Below are positions 42,638 to 51,295 of a DNA stretch of 64,000 nt, piece after piece. Origin of the DNA: Pseudomonas sp. GM48 (lineage in GTDB: Bacteria; Pseudomonadota; Gammaproteobacteria; Pseudomonadales; Pseudomonadaceae). The first letter of the stretch is position 1; every line of letters begins with the position of its first letter. The stretch spans positions 1 through 64,000 of the forward strand of contig NZ_AKJM01000121.1 of NCBI RefSeq assembly GCF_000282335.1, in the 5' to 3' direction. The notes below the pieces were generated by a model. That model was not told the DNA's origin and did no database searches. It worked only from the letters and a program-made list of their open reading frames with translations. Both the position numbers and the translations under genes were made by a program.

Positions 42638-43990
42638 TTACAGACGACCCAGATCATTAACCAGAGCAAGCAACATCACTCCGATCACCAAACTGATGCC
42701 GATCTGTATCCCCCAACCTTGCACCCGATCCGACAAGGGGCGACCACGCGCCCACTCGATCAGATAAAACAACAAATGCCCCCCATCCAGCACAGGAATG
42801 GGCAGCAAATTCAGAACCCCCAGGCTAATACTCAGATAAGCAAGGAAATTCAGGAAATCAGCAACACCCGACTGGGCCGAAGCGCCCGCCACTTTAGCAA
42901 TGGTTATCGGTCCACTCAAGTTTTTTACCGAGAGCTCACCGAACAACATTTTCTTCAGTGAATCGAGGGTCAGCACGCTCATGGTCCAGGTACGTCGAGC
43001 CCCCTCGCCAATCGCTGCCAATGGGCCGTAACTGACTTCGCGGATCATCTCCGGCGGCCAATCGACAGCCTTCACCCCTGCCCCCAGGTAGCCGCTGGGT
43101 GACTTGCTCTCGCCGCGAGCGGCCAGCGTTACCGGGACGTCGATTTGAGCACCGTCACGCTCAACCCGCAGCATGATTTTGGTATCAGGATGCATACGCA
43201 CGGTGTCGACTACCTGCTGCCAGTCATCCAGCGTACGACCATCGAGCGCCAGCAAACGATCACCGGTCTTCAGGCCGGCAGCCTGAGCCGGCCCCTTTGG
43301 ATCGAGTTCGGCCAGAACCGGCGGTAATGCCGGGCGCCAGGGACGAATGCCCAACGAATGGATAGGGTCGGGCTCGTTGGCCCCTTTGAGCCATTTGTCC
43401 AGCACCAGCTCACGAGGAGAATCGGTCGTGGAACCTTGCTCGCGCACTATTACCTGCAATGAGCCGCTTTCGCCCAGGCGACGAACCAATTGCAGGTTCA
43501 CCGCCGCCCAGCCGGAAGTCACTTCACCATCAATGGCTACGATTTCCTGGCCAGGGCTCAATCCCGCCTTGGCCGCAATACTGCCGGACTCGACAGCTCC
43601 GATGACCGGACGCACCTGCTCGCTGCCGAGCATTGCCAATCCCCAGAAGAACACCAATGCCAGCAAGAAGTTGGCTATCGGCCCCGCGGCTACGATGGCA
43701 ATGCGCTGACGAACGGATTTGCGATTGAAGGTGTGGTGGAGCTGATCGAGGGGGACTTCACCCTCGCGCTCGTCGAGCATTTTGACGTAGCCGCCCAACG
43801 GGATCGCGGCGACAACGAATTCGGTGCCTTGCTTGTCGTGCCAGCGCAGCAAAGGCATGCCGAAGCCTACGGAGAAACGCAGCACTTTGACCCCACAGCG
43901 ACGCGCGACCCAAAAGTGGCCGAACTCGTGGAAGGTGACCAGCACACCCAAAGCGACCAGGGTGCCGACAATCATATAGAGCGCGCTCAT
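42638..43990 (-). CDS. rseP: Site-2 protease RseP
   Basis: A 450-residue inner-membrane zinc metalloprotease that cleaves anti-sigma factors (RseA/MucA) and so releases the envelope-stress sigma factor. The zinc motif HEFGH (H21, E22, H25) lies in the first membrane span. Two PDZ domains occupy about residues 120-300, and the second catalytic motif is LLPIPVLDGGHLL in the C-terminal membrane part. It lies 53 bp after dxr. Confidence 0.96.
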   Translation of the reverse strand: MSALYMIVGTLVALGVLVTFHEFGHFWVARRCGVKVLRFSVGFGMPLLRWHDKQGTEFVVAAIPLGGYVKMLDEREGEVPLDQLHHTFNRKSVRQRIAIVAAGPIANFLLALVFFWGLAMLGSEQVRPVIGAVESGSIAAKAGLSPGQEIVAIDGEVTSGWAAVNLQLVRRLGESGSLQVIVREQGSTTDSPRELVLDKWLKGANEPDPIHSLGIRPWRPALPPVLAELDPKGPAQAAGLKTGDRLLALDGRTLDDWQQVVDTVRMHPDTKIMLRVERDGAQIDVPVTLAARGESKSPSGYLGAGVKAVDWPPEMIREVSYGPLAAIGEGARRTWTMSVLTLDSLKKMLFGELSVKNLSGPITIAKVAGASAQSGVADFLNFLAYLSISLGVLNLLPIPVLDGGHLLFYLIEWARGRPLSDRVQGWGIQIGISLVIGVMLLALVNDLGRL

Positions 43991-44043
43991 CTACTTTCTC
44001 CGCAATCCTATCCGCTGCTGCCTGGGTCAACTATCCGCAGCAT

Positions 44044-45234
44044 TTACCGCCCATGACGACTCAACCACTGTCCGGCCAGCAATCGCGCCTTCGCGTCTGC
44101 CGTGAACACTGCATCGAGATCATCCACTGCCACCACGGGCTCCAGATTCAGTACTTCTTCGATGATACTCGCGATTTCCGGGTAACGAACCCGTTCGTCG
44201 AGAAATGCCGCCACCGCCACTTCGTTCGCCGCATTGAGCATCGCCGGCGCGCTATTACCCGCCTCGGCCGCCTGACGAGCCAGACGCAGGCACGGGAAAC
44301 GCTCTTCATCGGGCGCCTGGAAATCCAGGCGCGCAATGGTAAACAGATCCAGTGGCGCCACACCCGAATCGATTCGCTCAGGCCAGGCCAGGGCATTGGC
44401 GATGGGGGTGCGCATGTCTGGATTGCCCAGCTGCGCCAGGACAGAACCATCGATATAGTCGACCAGCGAATGAATCACGCTTTGCGGGTGAATCACCACC
44501 TCGACCTGGGATGGCTTGGCATCGAACAGCCAGCAGGCTTCGATCAACTCAAGCCCCTTGTTCATCATGCTCGCCGAATCAACGGAGATTTTTCGCCCCA
44601 TGGACCAATTCGGGTGAGCACACGCCTGGTCAGGTGAAACATGCGCCAGTTCAGCCATCGGCGTCTGTCGGAACGGCCCACCGGAAGCCGTCAGTAAAAT
44701 CCGACGCACACCGACCGCCTCAAGGCCACGGGCATAATCCAGCGGCATGCACTGAAAAATCGCGTTGTGTTCGCTATCGATCGGCAGCAACACCGAACCG
44801 CTCTTGCGCACCGCCTGCATAAACAACGCACCGGACATGACCAGCGCTTCTTTGTTGGCCAGGAGGATTTTCTTGCCGGTCTCGACCGCTGCCAGTGTCG
44901 GGCGCAGTCCCGCCGCACCGACGATGGCCGCCATGACCGTGTCGACTTCCGGATCGGAGGCAACCCGACACAAACCTTCCTCACCCACCAGAACGCGGGT
45001 CGAAAGACCCGCCGCGCGCAAATCATCCTGCAGGGTGCGGGCAGCAGCGACCTCAGGCACTACAGCAAATCGCGGGACATGACGTACGCATAGCGCCAGT
45101 AATTGACTCAAGCGAGTGAAGCCACTCAAGGCAAAAACCTGATAACGATCAGGGTGGCGAGCGATGACGTCGAGCGTACTCAGGCCAATCGAGCCGGTCG
45201 CACCCAGAACGGTAATCTGTTGCGGGCGGCTCAT
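44044..45234 (-). CDS. dxr: 1-deoxy-D-xylulose 5-phosphate reductoisomerase
   Basis: A 396-residue NADPH-dependent enzyme that converts DXP to MEP, the committed step of isoprenoid synthesis and the target of fosmidomycin. The NADPH motif is VLGATGSIGLSTLDV, and LLANKEALVMSGALF and PIDSEHNAIFQCM carry metal and substrate ligands. ATG 45234 overlaps the cdsA stop in ATGA form, so the genes are coupled. Confidence 0.97.
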   Translation of the reverse strand: MSRPQQITVLGATGSIGLSTLDVIARHPDRYQVFALSGFTRLSQLLALCVRHVPRFAVVPEVAAARTLQDDLRAAGLSTRVLVGEEGLCRVASDPEVDTVMAAIVGAAGLRPTLAAVETGKKILLANKEALVMSGALFMQAVRKSGSVLLPIDSEHNAIFQCMPLDYARGLEAVGVRRILLTASGGPFRQTPMAELAHVSPDQACAHPNWSMGRKISVDSASMMNKGLELIEACWLFDAKPSQVEVVIHPQSVIHSLVDYIDGSVLAQLGNPDMRTPIANALAWPERIDSGVAPLDLFTIARLDFQAPDEERFPCLRLARQAAEAGNSAPAMLNAANEVAVAAFLDERVRYPEIASIIEEVLNLEPVVAVDDLDAVFTADAKARLLAGQWLSRHGR

Positions 45235-46037
45235 GGGGCTGCCATCCACAACAGAACGGCAAACACCGGTATCGCTGCCGTCAGGCTGTCGATACGATCC
45301 AGCACGCCACCGTGACCCGGAAGCAGATTGCTGCTGTCCTTGATGCCGGACTGGCGCTTGAACATGCTTTCAGTGAGGTCGCCCACCACCGAGATAAACA
45401 CGATGAGCGCAGCGCCGATCAGCCCCTTGAGCAACTCGGCCACCGTCCAGTCGCGCACCAGAGCAACGAGCGTGGTAATGACCAGGCTCAGCGCCAGACC
45501 ACCGTACACGCCTTCCCAGCTTTTGCCCGGACTGACCTGCGGTGCGAGCTTGCGCTTACCGAAAGCGCGACCGGAGAAGTAGGCGCCAATATCGGCCCCC
45601 CAGACCAACACCATCACCGCCATGATCAGCAAGTTACCCAGCGGGTACTGTTTGATCTGCACCAGGCCTTGCCAGGCCGGAAGGAGAATCAACAGGCCGA
45701 TCACCAACTTGGTCGCTGCATTGGACCAATGCTCGCTCGAATGCGGATAGGTCAGCACCAGATACGTCGCCACCGCCCACCACAGTACCGAAGCGCCCAA
45801 TACCCAAGGCGCGAGGCCGGGCAGGATGTACATGACGAACAGCATCAAAGCGACCACAGCGGCATAGCCCACGCGGAACGTTTGACCGGCGAAACCCGCC
45901 AGACGCGCCCATTCCCAGGCACCAAGGGTGACCACCAGCCCGATGAACAGTGCAAAACCGGAACCTTCAAGCAGGAAAAACCCGCCCAAGGCAATCGGCA
46001 GCAAGATCAGTGCGGTGATGATTCGTTGTTTAAGCAT
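45231..46037 (-). CDS. cdsA: Phosphatidate cytidylyltransferase
   Basis: A 268-residue polytopic inner-membrane enzyme that makes CDP-diacylglycerol from phosphatidic acid and CTP, the branch point of phospholipid synthesis. The C-terminal signature SMFKRQSGIKDSSNLLPGHGGVLDRIDSL is present with spacing as in E. coli CdsA. Earlier motifs include VWGADIGAYFSGRAFGKRK. Several hydrophobic spans precede them. It overlaps uppS by one base and dxr by 4 bp. Confidence 0.96.
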   Translation of the reverse strand: MLKQRIITALILLPIALGGFFLLEGSGFALFIGLVVTLGAWEWARLAGFAGQTFRVGYAAVVALMLFVMYILPGLAPWVLGASVLWWAVATYLVLTYPHSSEHWSNAATKLVIGLLILLPAWQGLVQIKQYPLGNLLIMAVMVLVWGADIGAYFSGRAFGKRKLAPQVSPGKSWEGVYGGLALSLVITTLVALVRDWTVAELLKGLIGAALIVFISVVGDLTESMFKRQSGIKDSSNLLPGHGGVLDRIDSLTAAIPVFAVLLWMAAP

Positions 46038-46792
46038 TAAACCCGGGCTCCAGCCTCGACCTGCTCGCTCGTTTTACCGAAGCGGCGCTGGCGGGAAGCG
46101 AAATCGGCCAGCGCATTGCGCATGGCATCGTGTTTGAAGTCCGGCCAGAACAGGTCGGAAAAATACAACTCGGCATAGGCCAGCTGCCAGAGCAGGAAGT
46201 TGCTGATGCGGTGCTCGCCACCGGTGCGGATACACAGGTCCGGCAGCGGCAGGTCACCCGTGACCAGGCAGGTCTGCAGCAGATCAGGCGTAATGTCTTC
46301 CGGACGCAAGTGTCCGGCCTGAACCTCTCGCGCCAATCGTTGCGCAGCTTGCGCGATATCCCACTGACCACCGTAATTGGCGGCGATCTGCAGGACAAAA
46401 CGATTGGCACCCACTGTCATGGCTTCAGCTTCACGCATTGCAGCCTGCAGCTCGGGATGAAAACGCGAGCGGTCACCAATGATGCGCAGGCTGATGTTGT
46501 TGTCGTTGAGGCGCTTGGCCTCACGACGCAGCGCCCTGAAGAACAGATCCATCAAGGCGCTGACCTCATCGGCCGGACGCTGCCAGTTCTCGCTGGAAAA
46601 GGCGAACAGGGTCAGCACTTCGACCTTGGCCTCAGCACAAACCTCAATGACCGCACGTACCGCATCCACGCCCGCTTTATGCCCGGCGACACCCGGCATA
46701 AAGCGTTTTTTCGCCCAGCGATTGTTACCATCCATGATGATCGCGACATGGCGCGGCACCGCGGACGGTGCAGTCTGCTTTGTCTTATCCAT
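46037..46792 (-). CDS. uppS: Undecaprenyl diphosphate synthase
   Basis: A 251-residue cis-prenyltransferase that builds the C55 carrier lipid for peptidoglycan and O-antigen. The catalytic D21 lies in VAIIMDGNNRWAK, followed by FAFSSENWQRPADEV and the C-terminal RTGGEHRISNFLLWQLAYAE. It lies 13 bp after frr and overlaps cdsA. Confidence 0.96.
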   Translation of the reverse strand: MDKTKQTAPSAVPRHVAIIMDGNNRWAKKRFMPGVAGHKAGVDAVRAVIEVCAEAKVEVLTLFAFSSENWQRPADEVSALMDLFFRALRREAKRLNDNNISLRIIGDRSRFHPELQAAMREAEAMTVGANRFVLQIAANYGGQWDIAQAAQRLAREVQAGHLRPEDITPDLLQTCLVTGDLPLPDLCIRTGGEHRISNFLLWQLAYAELYFSDLFWPDFKHDAMRNALADFASRQRRFGKTSEQVEAGARV

Positions 46793-46805
46793 GAAAACGC
46801 GACCC

Positions 46806-47363
46806 TTATACGGCCATCAGGTCTTTTTCTTTCTCCGCCAACTTAGCGTCGATTTCAGCTACGAACTTCTTGGTCAGATCGTCGATCTCGCCAGTGGCGC
46901 GACGCTCTTCGTCTTCGCTGATTTCCTTTTCCTTGACCAGATCCTTCAGCGAGCTGTTCGCATCGCGACGGATGTTGCGTACGGCAACACGGGCATCTTC
47001 AGCCACATCGCGAGCCTGCTTGGTGAAACCGCGGCGGGTTTCTTCGGTCAGGGCCGGCATGCTGATGAGCAGCAGCTCGCCAAGGTTGGTCGGGTTCAGG
47101 TTCAGACCTGCGCTACCGATCGCCTTGTCGACGGCACCCAGCATGTTGCGCTCGAAAGCAACGACTTGCAGGGTACGGGCGTCTTTGACGGTGATGTTGG
47201 CCACTTGCTTGATCGGAGTGTCCGCACCGTAGTACGGCACCATCACGCCTTCCAGAATGCTTGGGTGCGCCTGACCGGTACGGATACGGCCGAAGTTGTG
47301 CGCCAGCGATTCCACGGACTTCTGCATGCGCTCTTTAGCGTCTTTCTTGATTTCGTTGATCAT
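46806..47363 (-). CDS. frr: Ribosome recycling factor
   Basis: A 185-residue tRNA-mimicking factor that splits post-termination ribosomes with EF-G. It starts INEIKKDAKERMQKSVESL and contains GRAH-type helices (FGRIRTGQAHPSILEGV). The C-terminal VRNIRRDANSSLKDLVKEKE is the conserved helix. It overlaps the pyrH stop by 4 bp. Confidence 0.97.
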   Translation of the reverse strand: MINEIKKDAKERMQKSVESLAHNFGRIRTGQAHPSILEGVMVPYYGADTPIKQVANITVKDARTLQVVAFERNMLGAVDKAIGSAGLNLNPTNLGELLLISMPALTEETRRGFTKQARDVAEDARVAVRNIRRDANSSLKDLVKEKEISEDEERRATGEIDDLTKKFVAEIDAKLAEKEKDLMAV

Positions 47364-48103
47364 TGTTGGCCTTCCTCGATCAGGGTCCCTTCAGCGCCAC
47401 CATGCACGATGTTCAGCAGGGCGCCGGGCTTGTTCATGTTAAATACGCGTAGCGGCATCTTGTGGTCGCGACACAGGCAAATGGCCGTCAGATCCATCAC
47501 GCCCAGCTTGCGATCCAGCACTTCATCGTAGGTCAGATGATCGAACTTCTCGGCATGCGGGTCTTTGAACGGGTCAGCGGTGTAGACGCCATCGACCTTG
47601 GTCGCCTTGAGCACGACATCGGCATCGATTTCGATTGCACGCAGGCAGGCAGCCGAATCCGTCGTAAAGAACGGGTTGCCGGTACCGGCCGCGAAAATCA
47701 CCACGTCCTTGGAGTTCAAGTGGCGCATGGCCTTGCGACGATCATAGTGATCGGTCACGCCAACCATGGAAATAGCGGACATCACGATGGCCGAGATGTT
47801 GGCACGCTCAAGGGCGTCGCGCATGGCCAGGGCGTTCATCACAGTGGCCAGCATGCCCATGTGGTCGCCGGTGACCCGGTCCATGCCAGCCTTGCTCAGC
47901 GCTTCACCGCGGAACAGGTTGCCACCACCGATAACCAGACCGACCTGAACACCGATGCCGACCAGTTGGCCAACTTCCAATGCCATGCGATCCAGAACTT
48001 TCGGGTCGATCCCGAACTCTTCCGAGCCCATCAGGGCCTCGCCGCTAAGCTTGAGTAGAATGCGTTTATAGCGAGCCTGATAACCACTGCCCTGCTGAGC
48101 CAT
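47360..48103 (-). CDS. pyrH: UMP kinase
   Basis: A 247-residue hexameric UMP kinase of the amino-acid-kinase fold. The phosphate-binding loop is in LKLSGEALMGSEEFGIDP, and VIGGGNLFRGEALSKAGMDRVTGD and FAAGTGNPFFTTDSAA form the substrate sites. It makes UDP, feeding PyrG further along the same block. It leads the pyrH-frr-uppS-cdsA-dxr series and is separated from tsf by 210 bp with a terminator. Confidence 0.97.
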   Translation of the reverse strand: MAQQGSGYQARYKRILLKLSGEALMGSEEFGIDPKVLDRMALEVGQLVGIGVQVGLVIGGGNLFRGEALSKAGMDRVTGDHMGMLATVMNALAMRDALERANISAIVMSAISMVGVTDHYDRRKAMRHLNSKDVVIFAAGTGNPFFTTDSAACLRAIEIDADVVLKATKVDGVYTADPFKDPHAEKFDHLTYDEVLDRKLGVMDLTAICLCRDHKMPLRVFNMNKPGALLNIVHGGAEGTLIEEGQQ

Positions 48104-48258
48104 TGCGAATCTCTCCTGCGGCGTATTTTAAAAATTCTTTGCGAGCTGTTTACAGCTGGCGTTCACTCTAGCCTGGCGCTGCTTCAGCACCATCGGAACA
48201 TGGCTTTGTAAGCCAGTTCCAAAAGGAAACCAATTAAAAATTGGTGCCCCATCTGAAA

Positions 48259-48288
48259 AGAGGCTGCGCGCGTGAGCGGGCAGCCTCT
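48259..48288 (-). terminator. Terminator after tsf
   Basis: AGAGGCTGC and GCAGCCTCT form a stem around a GC-rich loop of 12 bases. On the minus strand TTTTC follows. It lies 26 bp after the tsf stop codon. Confidence 0.8.
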
Positions 48289-48313
48289 TCTGGGCGACAG
48301 TTAAGAAACCGTC

Positions 48314-49177
48314 TTACTGCTTGGCGGCAGCCAGTTGTGCGGCAACTTCTTCAGCGAAGTTGTCCACTGGCTTCTCGATGCCTTCGCCGACTTTGAAGTA
48401 GGTGAAGGAAACGATTTCAGCGCCGGCTTTCTTGGCCAAGGCACCTACGGTGACTTCCGGATTCATGACGAAAGCTTGCTCGACCAGGCTGGCTTCAGCC
48501 AGGAACTTGGTGATACGGCCGGCGATCATCTTCTCGACGATTTCAGCTGGCTTGCCTTTCATCTTGTCTTCGTTCAGGGTCAGGAAAACGCCCTTCTCGC
48601 GCTCGATGGCTTCTGGCGAAACCTGCGATGGCAGCAGGAACTCAGGGTTGCTGGCCGCCACGTGCATGGCGATCTCTTTGGCCAGCTGAACATCACCGCC
48701 CTTGAGAACAACAGCAACACCGATCTTGTTACCGTGCAGGTAGGTGCCGACAACGTCACCCTCAACGCGCACCAGGCGACGGATGTTGACGTTCTCGCCA
48801 ACTTTGGCCACCAGGGCTTCACGAGCAGCTTCCTGAGCGGCGATCAGCGGAGCTGCGTCGGTCAGTTTTTCGGCGAAGGCTTTTTCTACGCTGGCAGCAA
48901 CGAAGTTCTTGAAGTCGTCTTGCAGGGCCAGGAAGTCGGTCTGCGAGTTAACTTCCAGCAGCACGGCTGCCTTGTCGTCAGCCTTGATGGCGATTGCGCC
49001 TTCAGCGGCAACGTTGCCGGCTTTCTTGGCAGCCTTGATGGCGCCCGAAGCACGCATGTCATCAATGGCTTTCTCGATGTCGCCGCCAGCCTTGGTCAAG
49101 GCCTTTTTGCAGTCCATCATGCCTTCGCCAGTACGCTCGCGCAGTTCTTTGACCAACGCTGCAGTAATCTCTGCCAT
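48314..49177 (-). CDS. tsf: Elongation factor Ts
   Basis: A 287-residue nucleotide exchange factor for EF-Tu. The N-terminal UBA-like domain has ALVKELRERTGEGMMDCKKAL, and the core contains the TDF motif in NSQTDFLALQDDF. The C-terminal part includes LLPSQVSPEAIEREKGVFL. It is downstream of rpsB with a strong hairpin between them, the universal rpsB-tsf order. Confidence 0.97.
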   Translation of the reverse strand: MAEITAALVKELRERTGEGMMDCKKALTKAGGDIEKAIDDMRASGAIKAAKKAGNVAAEGAIAIKADDKAAVLLEVNSQTDFLALQDDFKNFVAASVEKAFAEKLTDAAPLIAAQEAAREALVAKVGENVNIRRLVRVEGDVVGTYLHGNKIGVAVVLKGGDVQLAKEIAMHVAASNPEFLLPSQVSPEAIEREKGVFLTLNEDKMKGKPAEIVEKMIAGRITKFLAEASLVEQAFVMNPEVTVGALAKKAGAEIVSFTYFKVGEGIEKPVDNFAEEVAAQLAAAKQ

Positions 49178-49311
49178 TTCAAAATCCTCTTGGATAGGTT
49201 TTCAACCATTCCACCCGATCGAACGGGCGATCAATTCTTCCCGAACCACCCTTGTTAGCTGCCGCACGTTACAGATAGAGCAGTGGGCGCCGACAAATGG
49301 TTTTCGAGGTG

Positions 49312-49340
49312 GCAAAAAGGGGGCCAAGCCCCCTTTTTGC
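49312..49340. terminator. Hairpin between rpsB and tsf
   Basis: GCAAAAAGGGGGC and its complement form a perfect 13-bp stem around CAA. The internal A5/T5 runs give a U-tract on the minus strand, so it probably attenuates tsf relative to rpsB. Confidence 0.8.
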
Positions 49341-49366
49341 TTACTGAGTCAACGCCAAGGCGTCAA

Positions 49367-50104
49367 TTACTCAGCTGCTGCTACCGGAGCTTCTTCAACG
49401 AATACTTCGGTGCCGCCGGCAACATTGTTGCGACCACGGATCACAGCGTCAGCCATCGAACCCATGTACAGCTGGATAGCGCGGATTGCGTCATCGTTGC
49501 CTGGGATGATGTAGTCAACGCCTTCCGGGCTGCTGTTGGTATCGACTACGCCGATAACCGGGATGCCCAGCTTGTTGGCTTCGGTGATCGCGATGCGCTC
49601 GTGATCAACGTCGATAACGAACAGAGCGTCTGGCAGACCGCCCATGTCCTTGATACCACCCAGGGAACGATCCAGCTTTTCCAGGTCACGAGTGCGCATC
49701 AGCGCTTCTTTCTTGGTCAGCTTGGCGAAAGTACCGTCTTCGGCTTGAACTTCAAGGTCACGCAGACGCTTGATGGAAGCACGGATGGTTTTGAAGTTGG
49801 TCAGCATGCCGCCCAACCAGCGGTGATCGACGTACGGCGAACCGCAACGTGCTGCTTCTTCAGCAACGATCTTGCCAGCGGAACGCTTGGTGCCGACGAA
49901 CAGAATCTTGTTTTTGCCCTGGGCCAGACGCTCTACGAAAGTCAGAGCTTCGTTGAACATTGGCAGGGTTTTTTCAAGGTTGATGATGTGGATCTTGTTA
50001 CGCGCACCGAAAATGTATTTACCCATTTTCGGGTTCCAGTAACGGGTCTGGTGACCGAAGTGCACACCGGCCTTCAGCATATCGCGCATGTTGACTTGGG
50101 ACAT
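49367..50104 (-). CDS. rpsB: 30S ribosomal protein S2
   Basis: A 245-residue ribosomal protein S2. The N-terminal MLKAGVHFGHQTRYWNPKM and the FVGTKRSAGKIVAEEAARC segment are universal signatures, followed by PDALFVIDVDHERIAITEA. It has a leader of about 130 nt that may mediate S2 feedback. The start ATG follows AAGGAAC. Confidence 0.98.
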   Translation of the reverse strand: MSQVNMRDMLKAGVHFGHQTRYWNPKMGKYIFGARNKIHIINLEKTLPMFNEALTFVERLAQGKNKILFVGTKRSAGKIVAEEAARCGSPYVDHRWLGGMLTNFKTIRASIKRLRDLEVQAEDGTFAKLTKKEALMRTRDLEKLDRSLGGIKDMGGLPDALFVIDVDHERIAITEANKLGIPVIGVVDTNSSPEGVDYIIPGNDDAIRAIQLYMGSMADAVIRGRNNVAGGTEVFVEEAPVAAAE

Positions 50105-50243
50105 GATAGTTCCTTAATAAGTCGGGTTTGGCCTCCACGTATCCCAATGACCAACCAGCAGCATCAGCTGAAGGCACCCAGGTCATCGTGTCGACACGTG
50201 TGTGGATTTAGGCTTTTCGGGACATCCCCGGAAAGCGGCGCAT
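50105..50243 (-). promoter_or_regulatory. rpsB leader, candidate S2 autoregulatory RNA
   Basis: The untranslated leader contains paired segments GATGACC (minus strand of 50181-50187) and GGTCATT (minus strand of 50146-50152), enclosing an internal hairpin-rich region. r-protein S2 leaders that repress rpsB-tsf are known in gamma-proteobacteria; I propose this one by position and pairing only. Confidence 0.4.
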
Positions 50244-50249
50244 TTTATA
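50244..50249 (-). promoter_or_regulatory. -10 element of rpsB promoter
   Basis: On the minus strand TATAAA is preceded by TGA in extended -10 arrangement (TGATATAAA). It fits a strong ribosomal-protein promoter with a transcript start near 50237. Confidence 0.5.
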
Positions 50250-50475
50250 TCACAAGGCAGGGCAAAACGGAACCCGGATTCTGAAATCCTGGCGAGCGCT
50301 TTGCTCCGTCCCTTGGAATCCGCCAAGAATGCACCATTCTATAGAGAGAAGCGATGCACACAGGCGCAGATTTGCCCTGATCGTCTGGTAGAATCGCATT
50401 TTTCAGGGCCGCGAAGAACGATCGCGCAATGCCCTTTCCGTTCAGAAAGCGCCATCGAGCGCAGAGAGAGCCTGT
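50250..50475 (+). other. rpsB-map divergent intergenic region
   Basis: No gene is visible. TAGAAT at 50389-50394 is a possible -10 for map, giving a leader of about 75 nt; its -35 region is weak. A CGCCATCGAGCGCAGAGAGAG stretch leads into the map start. Confidence 0.35.
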
Positions 50476-51258
50476 ATGACCGTCACCCTCAAAACGCCCG
50501 AGGATATCGCCAAAATGCGTATCGCCGGCAAACTGGCCGCCGATGTGCTGGAAATGATTGCAGAATACGTCAAGCCGGGCGTTACCACCGATCAACTGAA
50601 CCAGATCTGCCACGACTACATCGTCAACGAGCAGAAAGCCATTCCTGCCCCGCTCAACTACAAGGGCTATCCAAAGTCGATCTGCACGTCGATCAACCAT
50701 GTGGTCTGTCACGGCATCCCGAACGACAAGCCACTGAAAGATGGCGATACCCTGAACATCGACGTGACCGTCATCAAGGACGGTTACCACGGCGACACCA
50801 GCCGGATGTTCCATGTCGGCACCGTACCGGTCTGGGCCGAGCGCCTGTCCCAGGTGACCCAGGAATGCATGTACAAGGCGATTGAAATCGTCAAACCCGG
50901 CTGCCGCCTGGGCGACATCGGCGAAATCATCCAGAAGCACGCTGAAAAGAACGGATTCTCGGTGGTTCGTGAATTCTGCGGCCACGGTATCGGCAAGGTG
51001 TTCCATGAAGAGCCGCAGATTCTGCACTACGGCCGCGCAGGCACCGGCATGGAGCTCAAGGCTGGCATGACCTTCACCATCGAGCCGATGATCAACCAGG
51101 GCAAGGCCGACACCAAGGTACTGGGCGATGGCTGGACCGCGATCACCAAGGACCGCAAGCTCTCGGCACAGTGGGAGCACACCCTGCTGGTGACCGAAAC
51201 CGGTTACGAGATCTTCACCCTGCGCAGCGATGACACCATCCCTCGCGTTTCGGCCTGA
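50476..51258 (+). CDS. map: Type I methionyl aminopeptidase
   Basis: A 260-residue enzyme that removes N-terminal methionine from new proteins. The metal ligands align with the E. coli enzyme: D96 and D107, H170, E203 and E234, with substrate-side H79 in NHVVCHGIPND. It is divergent from rpsB, and its end lies 37 bp before the glnD start codon. Confidence 0.97.
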   Translation: MTVTLKTPEDIAKMRIAGKLAADVLEMIAEYVKPGVTTDQLNQICHDYIVNEQKAIPAPLNYKGYPKSICTSINHVVCHGIPNDKPLKDGDTLNIDVTVIKDGYHGDTSRMFHVGTVPVWAERLSQVTQECMYKAIEIVKPGCRLGDIGEIIQKHAEKNGFSVVREFCGHGIGKVFHEEPQILHYGRAGTGMELKAGMTFTIEPMINQGKADTKVLGDGWTAITKDRKLSAQWEHTLLVTETGYEIFTLRSDDTIPRVSA

Positions 51259-51295
51259 TCCCTCGCACCTCGCCTATAGAAAGGAAAGCCAATCG

